From the NCBI GenBank assembly GCA_905221605.1, contig CAJNDS010002111.1, positions 585,565 to 649,564 of the forward strand: 64,000 nucleotides of DNA. The letters run 5' to 3'. A program made the translations under genes and the position numbers. Numbering within the stretch: position 1 is the first letter of the stretch; each line of letters starts with the position of its first letter. This document shows positions 10,857 through 20,241 of this stretch, piece by piece. Source of the stretch: Symbiodinium natans (Eukaryota > Sar > Dinophyceae > Suessiales > Symbiodiniaceae). A model generated the notes under the pieces. The model saw only the letters and a program-made list of their open reading frames with translations. It ran no database searches and was not told where the DNA came from.

Positions 10857-10977
10857 TGCAAGCCAAAAAGAACTTGAAAGACTCATCCACTGCCACCGAC
10901 TCCCAGGCGATACAGAGGGGCAGAAGTCGAAGACGGTCTCCATCCAAGGCGCTTCCTCAACCAGGATCCCCCCAGAG
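10857..10977 (+). CDS. Candidate exon, Arg/Ser-rich
   Basis: A frame reading QAKKNLKDSSTATDSQAIQ, RGRSRRRSPSKALPQPGS ends at AG|GTACC. The RGRSRRRSPS stretch resembles an RS-type linker. The 5' phase does not match the preceding island, so at least one exon is missing or the acceptor differs. Confidence 0.5.
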
Positions 10978-11559
10978 GTACCAATTCTTGGAATTTTGGG
11001 CTTTAGAGCTCAGGGCATGGGATGTTCTTCTACTCGTAGCGGTTCAGGGTTCCGCCGTGTTGAGGAATGTGGGGCTTCAGGTTAGCAGGCATGCAGCCAC
11101 GCCGAGGGGCTTGTGGTGCATTGGCTTGTGGTCGTCTGCTTGATTTTCCGGCCACGGCTAGGGAACTTCATACGCAACAGCTTACCAGCTTAGCATCGGG
11201 GTTTGCGGTCGCAGGCCTTCAAGCGGATGGACGTAGCGTTTGTGGGACTAACCGTCAAGTGGCAAACCGAGTCGTCGTTTGCAAGCATTATAACTTTTAA
11301 CTGTTAGACCTTTGTGGAAAGAGCGCATGTGTTGGTTGGAAGCAAGCAACGCCTGACCTTATTGATTGACGACCCTACATCAAGCAGGAAGAATAGTGAC
11401 AATGCAGGTGATCAGCGAAATAAATTTATCCCAGTTGCTTTCCGCAACAGCTACCCGCACCGGAAATCTGGTCGGAGGGAAACTACTTGGTTACACGGAC
11501 GAAGCTTGTTGAAAGATGACTCCTGCTTATTCTTCTGTCGCCCCGGCCTGTTTCAGAAG

Positions 11560-11655
11560 AACTCTCCCGCAAGGCATCTACCAAGACCCTCGCCGGGTGG
11601 CCCCGAAGAAACCCGCCTGGGCCTCGCCGGTCGACGTCCACTCTATAGGCCCCTA
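11560..11655 (+). CDS. Candidate exon
   Basis: An island reading TLPQGIYQDPRRVAPKKPAW, ASPVDVHS sits after CAGAAG. A second frame is also open over the same stretch, so frame and ends are uncertain. Confidence 0.35.
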
Positions 11656-12280
11656 AGCTCCGAACCTTTCAACAGAGGTAGGCTTGAACATAGTCTTATT
11701 TTGCCCTTAATCCCCTACATAATCCGTATAAAGCCACACATCGATTTTATAGGGCCCCCCGAACCTACCCCAGTCAAGCTGATGCCACATGAAGGAAAGT
11801 TTTGGGGTTTAGGGCTTAGGTCGGCTTGTTGGGATGCGTGGCTGCAGCTTGGTGACTTGGTGTTTGAACGCTTGTTTGGATCCTCAGGGGGCCGGTGCAG
11901 GGAGTCGGATGGAGTGTCATGGCCCTTTACCCAGAAAGTGCGGCTGCGATGATTTGCCTAACCATGCGGTTGCGTTGCCCATGGCTCTGCTCCTTGGGGA
12001 ACAGAGCATCCGCATACAAGGGCTGAAAGGTAGCAAGCACTGCGACCTCTCAGCAACCCAAAGCGATGCTGCTACACCATACCCGATTCGTTTTCTAGGC
12101 GGCATTATCCTGCATCTTGAGAGACCTCGAGTTTGAACAACCAGCGCCAATGGCAACCAGCAGGATGGAAAGAGGCCCCCCCTCAGAACAGAGGAAGCTT
12201 GGCCCGCTTCAACCCCCAAAACCCCAGGCCCTAAACCCCTGAAACCCCATGAACACAACCCCCTGAAACTCAAGCCTAAG

Positions 12281-12362
12281 GATTCCCTCATGAGGGAGGT
12301 CAAGACCACGCGCGCGCCGCACGTGGCCTCACAAGCGGAGGAGGGATGGGGCGCATCATCAG
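12281..12362 (+). CDS. Candidate exon, 27 codons plus 1 base
   Basis: Acceptor CCTAAG|G, then DSLMREVKTTRAPHVASQ, AEEGWGASS and a donor CAG|GTTGGG. A CCCTAAA block starts at about 12411 in the next intron. The peptide is not identified. Confidence 0.5.
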
Positions 12363-12890
12363 GTTGGGGCCCGGGTTTTGGGAGCCCCTTTGGTCCGCGC
12401 CTCGAGCTACCCTAAACCCTAAACCCTAAACCCTGAACCCTAAACCCTAAACCCTAAACCCTAAACCCTAAACCCTAAACCCTAAACCCTTTTGAAGCAA
12501 ACGGGGTGACGGCAGAGAGCGAGTGAAGAGGCCCAAGTACGGACACCTTCACGCCCTATCCCTCCCGCACCCAAACGCTTCCAGGCCCCAAGCTTCAGAC
12601 CTTAAAACCCTGAAAGGGTTTAGGGTTTAGGGTTTAGGGTTCCTTGCCCGTTTTCTTGAATGTGGGCCTCTCTACAAGAAGTAACCCGCATACCAGAGCT
12701 CTAAATCTGCAGATATCTTTTGGGTCTAAGGCTTAAGGTGCTGTCTCGACAGTTTTGGGTGCCTGGGGTCGAGCAATCAGAGCCACAAACCCATGCACCT
12801 GGAAACCTGGAGCCGCCTCTCTAGCTCAAGTTTTGGGGCTCCAGGGTGCTTAGGGTTTAGGGTTTCGGGTTTAGGTTTTAGGGTTTAGGG

Positions 12891-12950
12891 TAGCTCTGCA
12901 AACGAGGACGACGACGACGACGATGACGTCCCACCTCTGGAAGCCCGTAG
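12891..12950 (+). CDS. Candidate exon with poly-Asp run
   Basis: A TTTAGGG block precedes GAG followed by (GAC)n, reading EDDDDDDDVPPLEAR. A C-rich block with CCCTAAA, CCCCTAA and CCCCAAG variants starts at 12960. Acidic runs of this kind are common in disordered segments. The boundaries are uncertain. Confidence 0.3.
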
Positions 12951-12959
12951 ATAGGCCTT

Positions 12960-13235
12960 CAACCCAAACCCTAAACCCCAAGCCCCAAACCCTAACCCCT
13001 AACCCCTAAACCCTAAGACCCTGAACCCCAAGCCCCAAACCCCAAACCCTAAACCCCAAGCCCCAAACCCTAACCCCTAACCCCTAAACCCCAAGACCCT
13101 AAACCCTAAGACCCTGAACCCCCCCAAACCCCAAACCCTAAACCCCAAGCCCCAAACCCTAACCCTAAATCCCGAGCCCCAAACCCTAACCCTAACCCTG
13201 AAACCCTAACCCTGACCCCCAAAACCCTGAACCCT
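12960..13235 (-). repeat. Mixed C-rich block (CCCTAAA, CCCCAAG, CCCCTAA)
   Basis: Higher-order reiteration: a module combining CCCCAAGCCCCAAACCCTAA recurs three or four times. G-rich TTGAGGG heptamers follow at 13330-13400. Confidence 0.85.
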
Positions 13236-13337
13236 CCTGCAGTTCTTTGTGCGAAGAGCTCCGGCATGGGGTAAACTAAGCCAAGGCCGGCAGTGCCACC
13301 CTTACATCCTTTTTCTTTAGGGTTTAGGGTTTAGGGT

Positions 13338-13397
<60 letters not shown>

Positions 13398-13460
13398 GGT
13401 TTGGGTCCTTTATCTTTTCCTTGCAGGGTGGGGGGGGGGGGTGGGTTGACTCATTCCCAG

Positions 13461-13673
13461 AATAGGTGAGGACCCCAGAATGTCGAACCCAAGCACATCT
13501 TCGCTGCAGTACAAGCTACGGCAACAACAGCTACTTGAACAGCCGCCTACTTTCTCTCGGAACGCGCCGGAGTCTTCGAATGCATGTTCATACCTGCTTA
13601 GTAGTCCACAACGCAAAAGGGCCTCAGCAACTCAAACGGCTGACCCGATCATCGATCGTCCCAGCCCCAACAT
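13461..13673 (+). CDS. Candidate exon, 70 codons, Gln/Ser-rich
   Basis: Acceptor TTCCCAG|A, an open frame of 70 codons including SSLQYKLRQQQLLEQPPTFS and SPQRKRASATQTADPIID, then a strong donor GTAAGC after PSPN. Codon content and both splice sites support an internal exon. It is probably a disordered region of an unidentified protein. A G-rich block (13316-13405) lies upstream, against the usual polarity. Confidence 0.6.
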
Positions 13674-14009
13674 GTAAGCCGTGCTCCGATTGTTGAGGCC
13701 CGGATATTGTGCGTCTCACCTGGGGATGCAAAAAATGCAGCACCAGATGCATGACCGCCAAGCATGAAAAAGGGATGATTGCACTTGGTCGGTGACGCTC
13801 GACATCGTCGCCAGAGCCCTAAACAGAGGGCCCCCACGCTCTCAGACCCAAAGCCGTGGTTTCCGTATCTGGCGTTCAACAAGTGAGGTGTAAGGAGAAG
13901 AGGGGCTTCTGCCAACACGCCAAAACTGGTGCAGCGTAGGCCAACACAGTGCGCACGCAAGATTATTTAATGGCTACCGCCAGTGCCGCCGACCCCAAAA
14001 CGGCACGGG

Positions 14010-14285
14010 GTTAAGGGTTTAGGGTTTAGGGCTCAGGGCATAGGGTTGAGTCGACCGTCTGGTCGTGTAGGGTTTAGGGTTTAGGGCTCAGGGTATAGGG
14101 TTGAGTCGACCGTCTGGTCGCGTCGGGTTTTAAAGTCGACTGTCTGGTCGCTTAGGGTTGAGGGTTGAGGGTTTAGGGTTCAGGGCTCAGGGTTTAGGGT
14201 TCAGGGTTTAGGGGTCACGTCGACCGTTTGGTCGCTTGTGGTTTTGACGTCGACCGTCTGGTCGCTCTAGGGTTTAGGGCTCAAT
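14010..14285 (+). repeat. Composite array: TTTAGGG runs with a GTCGACCGTCTGGTCG motif
   Basis: Five copies of a 16-base motif GTCGACCGTCTGGTCG (with single-base changes) start near 14048, 14104, 14132, 14219 and 14246, separated by TTTAGGG/TTCAGGG runs. The motif contains a SalI-like palindrome and part of a hairpin (CGACC...GGTCG). Confidence 0.8.
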
Positions 14286-14796
14286 CGGGTGCCGCGGTTT
14301 ACGGGTTTGGGGGGTTGCTACAGAAACTGGAACAAGGCATCGCCAAAGTTAACCTTTTTTTTGTTAGTTTTCTGAGAAAAAGTAGGGCAAAAGTAGGAAA
14401 AACTTAGGCAAACCCAGGAAAACGAGCCATGCTGTCCGTAGCTGAGGTTTTCGTGTATTTTTCTTGATGGTATTTTTCCAAGGACAAAGAGGGAAAAATA
14501 TAGAACAAAAAACAAGCCCAGGAAAACGAGCCCAGCATTCTCGCTTCGCAGGGTGTCCGACAGTCTGATTGTTTAGGTAATTGTTTCGCAAGTTTTACAA
14601 ATTTGTAGGAGTGCTTCCGCCTCGTCTTCATTTCTTGTCTTTCCTATTGGTCACCTATTTGTGCCATTTTTGGCAACTTATTTCCGAGATAGTCTCGGCA
14701 ATCGAAGTATAGTCGTTCCATTTCTGCGCAAAACTTATTTCATGTTGTCCGTGCTTTCCAGTATAGGAACGTCGCAAGGTTTGGTGTTTTTTTTTT

Positions 14797-14828
<32 letters not shown>

Positions 14829-14934
14829 GGAATTCCCTGCTGGAAAACAAGCGAAGAAAGTTAAGAACTAAACATCTCGAGGGACTGTTTTTAAAAGCTG
14901 TTCCGAGGGACAACTTAAAACTCAGCTTAGGGCC

Positions 14935-16500
14935 TAGGGCCGCTGGGGCCATGAAGCCATGGGGCCAGAGGGCCGGGCGGAGAGGGCGGGGGGAGCGGGC
15001 ATGCAGTGGAGCCCTTAAAACTCAGCTTAGCCATGGGGGTAGGGCCCTGGATTGCTGGGGCCATGAAGCCATGGGGCCAGGAGCAACTTAGAGCCTATGG
15101 CACCGTGGGGGTGAGCCCTAGCCATGGGGCCAGAGGGCCAGTCCGGGAAAGTGGAGGAAGAGCCCTTAAAACTCAGCTTAGGGCCGCTGGGGCCATGAAG
15201 CCATGGGGCCAGAGGGCCATGGCGGAGTGGGCGGTGAGGGTGGGGGGAGTGGAGGAAGCGGGCATGCACTGGCCTGAGGGCCATGGGGAGCGGTCGGAGT
15301 GGGGTGAGAGGGCGGGGGGAGTGGAGGAAGCGGGCATGCACTGGAGCCCATGCGCTGGAGCCCTTGAAACGCTGGGCTGAGACCCTATGGTAGAAGGCTG
15401 GGGCCATGGGACCATGGGGGTAGGGGCCTGGGGCGCTGGGGCCATGAAGCCATAGAACCAGAAACAACTTAGGGCCTATGGCAGAAGGCTGGGCCATGGG
15501 ACCATGGGGGTGAGCCCTAGCCATGGGGCCAGAGGGTCGGAGGAGAAGGCGGGGGGAGTGGAGGAAGCGGGCATGCACTGGAGCCCTTAAAACTAGGGCC
15601 TATGGTAGAAGGCTGGGGCCATGGGACCATGGGGGTAGCATCCTGGCCCCAGCGCCAGCACCATGAAGCCATGGGGCCAGGAGCAACTTAGGGCCTATGG
15701 CAGAAGGCTGGTGGGCGTGAAGCGGTCGGAGTGGGCGGAGTTAGGGCCTATGGCAGAAGGCTGGGGGGTGAGCCCTAAAACTCAGCTTGGGTATGGTGAA
15801 GGCTGGGGCCATGGACCTGGGGGTAGGCCCTGGGCCGCTGGGGCCATGAAGCCATGAGGCCAGACGGCCATGAGGAGCGGTCGGAGTGGAGGAAGCGGAG
15901 CCCTTAAAACTCAGCTTAGGGCCTATGCTAGTGCCATGGGACCATGGGGGTAGGGCCCTGGGGCGCTGGGGCCATGAGAGCGGTCGGGGGGAGTGGAGGA
16001 AGCGGAGCCCTTAAAACGGCTAATGCTACTATTATATGTGCCCGCAGAATTCAATATTATTATAATAATTCCGGGGCATTAAGTAGTATTATTATTAGCC
16101 CCGGGTTTCGTACTTCGTTCATAATTTTAATATAATTCACGCGTCCTTTTAGTCCTTGTAATTACAATAATATTATTCTCTGGTTTCGTTCAATCGCGCG
16201 TACAATTTAATAATGCAATCGTGCACGAGTTTACATTTCATATTAAATTTACGCACTCATTCTCTTCACTTTATTAATAGTATTCTCACGGCCCCCACAG
16301 TATTAGTATTATTTCAGCTTAGGGCCTATGCTAGTGCCATGGGACCATGGGGGTAGGGCCCTGGGGCGCTGGGGCCATGAAGCCATGGGGCCAGAGGGTT
16401 GGAGGGGGAAGTGGAGCAAGTGGGCATGCACGGAGCCCTTAAAACTCAGCTTAGGGCCTATGGTAGAAGGCTGGGGCCATGGGACCATGGGGGAATGGCG
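14935..16500. repeat. GC-rich mosaic repeat around GGGGCCATGAAGCCATGGGG
   Basis: Three or four short modules recur in varying order: a CTGGGGCCATGAAGCCATGG module, CCCTTAAAACTCAGCTTAGG, GGCCATGGGACCATGGGGGT and a GGAGTGGAGGAAGCGGGCAT module. More than ten partial copies occur. It is rich in NcoI-type palindromes (CCATGG). Open frames here (for example 15027-15578 on the - strand) are repeat artefacts. Confidence 0.85.
16016..16314. other. AT-rich insert inside the GC-rich mosaic repeat
   Basis: About 300 bases of AT-rich sequence (many TATTATTA and AATAAT runs) interrupt the mosaic. The same approximately 66-base module (CAGCTTAGGGCCTATGCTAG onward) occurs on both sides, at 15914-15979 and 16315-16380, so the insert sits between direct repeats. 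It may be an insertion or a segment captured by duplication. No coding was seen. Confidence 0.7.
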
Positions 16501-16571
16501 GGGTGGGTGGGGGTGGGGGGTGGGGGTGGGAGCGGCAAGCCTGTCATAGATGAGGTGGAAGGTCTAACAAG

Positions 16572-16694
16572 CAGTGGGTCTTCACTGACGCCGCCCCCGG
16601 CTGGGGTCGGCGGAAAAAGGCAGACGCCGCGCGGAAGCAAACCCAAGCTGCTTTTTCATTTCCTGCAGAGGGCGACCCCAACTCCCCTGAGCAG
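16572..16694 (+). CDS. Candidate exon, 41 codons
   Basis: Acceptor TAACAAG|C, phase 0, reading QWVFTDAAPGWGRRKKAD, AARKQTQAAFSFPAEG, DPNSPEQ, then CAG|GC (a GC donor) running directly into a CCCTAAA/CCCTCAA block. The frame reads through an internal TTTCCTGCAG, an alternative acceptor. Not identified. Confidence 0.55.
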
Positions 16695-16725
16695 GCCCTA
16701 AACCCTAAACCCTAAACCCTAAACC

Positions 16726-16771
<46 letters not shown>

Positions 16772-17012
16772 ACCCTAAACCCTAAACCCTCAGGTTTCAA
16801 TCCGAGGTTGCGGCTCGCAGCAAGTGGAAAGTTCCCGACGGGGCGGGTGGATGTCCGGATCGCCTCCACGCGCCCATGGTCGGGAGCCCCTGGGGGCAGG
16901 GGGGCATCTTCAACTCCGCCCTTTTGGGGGGCGGGGGTGGGGTGGGGCCGCCATGCGGGCCCCCAAAAGTGACCACAATCTAGGGGGACTGGCCCTGTGA
17001 CGTTCTTGGAAG

Positions 17013-17149
17013 GTGCTTTAGAGACTAGTTCAACATCCTGCCTGCGACCCGACGGGAGAGGAGCAGACTTGGATGAAACTCCAGAAGTTTTGAGCAACAG
17101 CATCTCCCCTCTACTACGCCCTGAGCCCGAAAGTCCTGAGCCCGTCTAA
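17013..17149 (+). CDS. Candidate exon, Ser/Pro/Glu-rich
   Basis: After TTGGAAG the frame reads ALETSSTSCLRPDGRGADL, DETPEVLSNSISPLLRPE, PESPEPV and meets TAA at 17147. It is either terminal or ends at a donor GTCTAA (17144). Disordered composition; no family recognised. Confidence 0.5.
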
Positions 17150-18177
17150 ATTGCCTTGCGACGGCGACGCGCGCAAGGGCCCATCTACTCGGGGGTGTTG
17201 GGCAAAGCGCTGGGTGCTTTAAGGCTTCTTTAGTTCTAGAGCCTTATAAAGGAGGGTTAGGGTTTAGGATTAGGGCTTAGGGTTTAGGGTTTAGGGTTCA
17301 AGGTTTAGGGTCTCAGAAAGGGACGAGGGTTTAGGATTTCAGACTTCCAGGGCCTTCAAGCCGCAGGTCTTTTGGGTGTAAGCTTGAAGCCTCGTACCTT
17401 CAAACCCTTCATGGGGCCCTTAGACGAAGGTGAAAGTAGGGCGAACTGTACAGCCCTTCGCGTCCCTAAACTTCTTTTTTGGGGATTAGGGTAGTTCTTT
17501 TTTTTTTGGGAGGGGGGGGGGGTATATGGCGATGTGGTATGCTGAAGATTGTTTCAGAACAGGGTTCCACGGATCCTGAAAAAAAATCCTCCGAAAGTCC
17601 TTAAGACTCCCGAAGCCCTTAAACCCTAAGCCCTAAAACCTAAACCCTAAACCCTAAACCCTAAACCCTAAGCCTAAACCCTAAACCCGGATCGAAGGCT
17701 GAAAGAAAGGGCCAGCAGATGTCTCCCGAAGAGGCGCGACTCAGCCTCCCCAATTTCTATGGTGGGGCCTGCCGGGTCAATTTTTTGGGGGTTTGGTTTT
17801 TTTGGGAGTTCGGGTTCAGGGTTTTGGGGTTGTTTTTTCGGGGTTCGGGACCCGTGCTTCTGATGCTCAAGATGCATCGCCTGCCATCCGAGACGGGTTT
17901 GTGATGCTGACGCCTGTGGAAGCCGTAAGCCAACGCAATGAGGGGTTGTAAGGATTCACTGCTTTCTCAAGGGCGGGGCCTAAAGCATCCTACTGGTGCT
18001 TGCAATCGGGTGCCCTCATTGCCGGTCTGTATGTGCAGACGTATACACCTATACGTGTTGCTAGGCCCGAAGCCCCCAGAAAGACGCCAGACTCCTCTTA
18101 GGGCTCACCATATTGTTCAGGGTTTTGGGTCCTCAGGAAGGTGAGAAGCCCAACCCTCTCTTCAACTCGTGCGTCAG

Positions 18178-18242
18178 GTGCGCCGAAAGTGGGATGAGCT
18201 CCTCGCGGTCATCAACAACGTGGCCACAACGGCAGGCGCTGG
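18178..18242 (+). CDS. Candidate exon, helical
   Basis: Acceptor GCGTCAG|G, reading VRRKWDELLAVINNVATT, AGAG, then a donor GTGGAC or an earlier GC donor. Well-formed amphipathic helix; protein unknown. Confidence 0.5.
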
Positions 18243-18809
18243 GTGGACCCTGGGACTGGGACTGGGTTTCCTTTCCGATTTTGGATGGGCGGCCCTTTGC
18301 TTCTGTGGGAGGGCTGAACACAAAGCACCAAAGTCCAGAAACCTTCGTAGTGAATACTTGGTCCCCAAAGAAGAAAAGCTGCTGGGCCCCCTTTCCTCCC
18401 CCAACGAAGGCGAGCTTATGAGATGTACCGTGGCCCCCCCTACATGGAAGGGGCCATCCCACCCAAAGGTCCCTGAGGGAGGTGATGCCTGGCACGTCAG
18501 ACACCCCGGGCCCGCGAAGCACTACAACCTTAAGCCTTGACTTTAGCAAACCCTGGCACTGATCCTTGGTAACGTCTCATGAAAGAGTGCAAGGCTGCGC
18601 ACATACTCAGGAGAGAGCGTGGAAGAGTGCACATCCCGGTTCGACCGCTTTCTGTGCCGCTTCCCCAAGCCGCTCAATGCGTCTCACAGCAGTCCTAAGA
18701 CTGAACTAAGGCTGAATGAAAGTGGCCTCAAAAGCCAACAAAAGCAGTCAACCCCCAAAGTCAACCTCCACACCCCCTAGGCCCTGGGCCTCAGCCCATA
18801 CCTTCAGAG

Positions 18810-18866
18810 GTGACGTGCCGGATGTCTCGGCGCCCGCCAGCCCGAGCGGCTCAGGCGCAAGCCCGG
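18810..18866 (+). CDS. Candidate exon, Ser/Pro-rich
   Basis: Acceptor TTCAGAG|G, reading DVPDVSAPASPSGSGASP, donor GTTGGG. Short, disordered and unidentified. Confidence 0.35.
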
Positions 18867-19422
18867 GTTGGGTTCAGGGACCGGGTCTTGGCAGCTTCGG
18901 AGTCTAGGACTTAGGGGTCTGGAGCACTGAGCCCTAAAGGGACTTTAATAGGAAACCCCCAAAAGGAAACCCCCAAGAACCATAGTAGGAACAGAACCGC
19001 AACATACCTACCAGGGTCCTTATGTTCCCTTTACACTCGTACTATATTCTCGGGGATCCCCAAACCCTACATGGCCCTACACCCTTAAGACCCCAAACCC
19101 CAAACCCCAAACCCTAAACCCCGAAACACCCAAAAGCAGGAGGCCACCGGCAACGCGGTCAGCTGAAGGCGGCTCGAGATTTGATGGAGTCTGGCCCTCG
19201 GTCCCTGGGTGTGTTGATAAACTCCTAAAGCCCTAAAGCTCTAAACTCTGTAGACTCTGGACCCTAACCCGAAGCCCTTTGAACACCCCGAGGCCTTTCT
19301 CATGAACAAATCCCTAGGCAAGCCCTAAACCCTACACCCTAAACCCTAAACCCTAAACCCTTTTGAAAGTCCTTTTTGGGCCCCAGCTTGAGTAGCTAAA
19401 GCACCGGCTCGCGGCTGGCGAG

Positions 19423-19461
19423 CATCAAGGGCGGTTCAGGTGCAGGCTTTCCTGTTCCAAG
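19423..19461 (+). CDS. Candidate exon preceding the 20.1-25.2 kb chain
   Basis: Reads IKGGSGAGFPVP and ends AAG|GTCGAG in phase 2, which fits the single leading base of the exon at 20119. The 5' end is uncertain. Confidence 0.3.
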
Positions 19462-19737
19462 GTCGAGCCAGCCATCTCCAAAGCGCGAGAAGCTGGGCAG
19501 CGATGGGCTTTTGGCTTTGTAGGGCTTAGGGTTCGGGAGTTTCGGGTCGGGGGCGGGGCTTGAGGTTTCAGGGCATTTGGCGTTCAGACGTCTTCGGAAG
19601 CCTGGCCCTCAACCCTTCAATTCCCGAACCCTATAGACCCTGAACCGAGCTTCCGAACCCTGAAGCCTTTAACCCTGGCATGACCGCGAACTCCCCGGGC
19701 TGAAGACGCCCTACGAGCAACATGCCAATCAATTGGG

Positions 19738-20098
19738 ACCCTAAACCCTAAACCCTAAACCCTAAACCCTAAACCCTAAACCCTAAACCCTAAACCCTAA
19801 ACCCTAAACCCTAAACCCTAAACCCTAAACCCTAAACCCTAAACCCTAAACCCTAAACCCTAAAACCTAAACCCCCTAAACCCTAAACCCTAGACCTAGA
19901 CCCTAGACCCTAGACCCTAGACCCTAGACCCTAGACCCTAACCCTAGACCCTAACCCTAAACCCTAAACCCTAAACCCTAAACCTAAACCCTAAACCCTA
20001 ACCCTAAACCCTAAACCCTAAACCCTAAACCCTAAACCCTAAACCCTAAACCCTAAACCCTAAACCCTAAACCCTAAACCCTAAACCCTAACCCTAAG
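19738..20098 (-). repeat. Long CCCTAAA array with CCCTAGA block
   Basis: About 50 heptamers. A local run of CCCTAGA (19888-19940) shows amplification of a point variant. It lies directly before the pyrimidine tract and acceptor of the exon at 20119. Confidence 0.95.
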
Positions 20099-20118
20099 CC
20101 GCATTTTTGTGCGCCCAG

Positions 20119-20241
20119 GAAGATGTCTGCCCTGGACGACCAGCATTCCCCGCCACTGGAGCTGCAGAGCGGGGTTGGAGAGGGGGCTCTTCTGGGCCTG
20201 GGGCCATTGGGCTCCGCAGATGTACCCCCTTCCCCTAAATC
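20119..20241 (+). CDS. Exon of unidentified gene (20-25 kb)
   Basis: Pyrimidine-rich GTGCGCCCAG|G. One base, then KMSALDDQHSPPLELQ, SGVGEGALLGLGPLGSAD, VPPSPK. The donor TC|GTTC leaves phase 2, matching the next island. A CCCTAAA array of 360 bases precedes it. Confidence 0.55.

Noticed and set aside
14935-16500. CRISPR-like direct repeats in the GC-rich mosaic and in the 43-47 kb array
   Set aside because: No uniform short repeats with unique spacers; modules are contiguous and variable, and the genome is eukaryotic.
16762-17103. 113-codon - strand open frame
   Set aside because: Antisense of the + strand island at 17013, which has a better splice context and composition.
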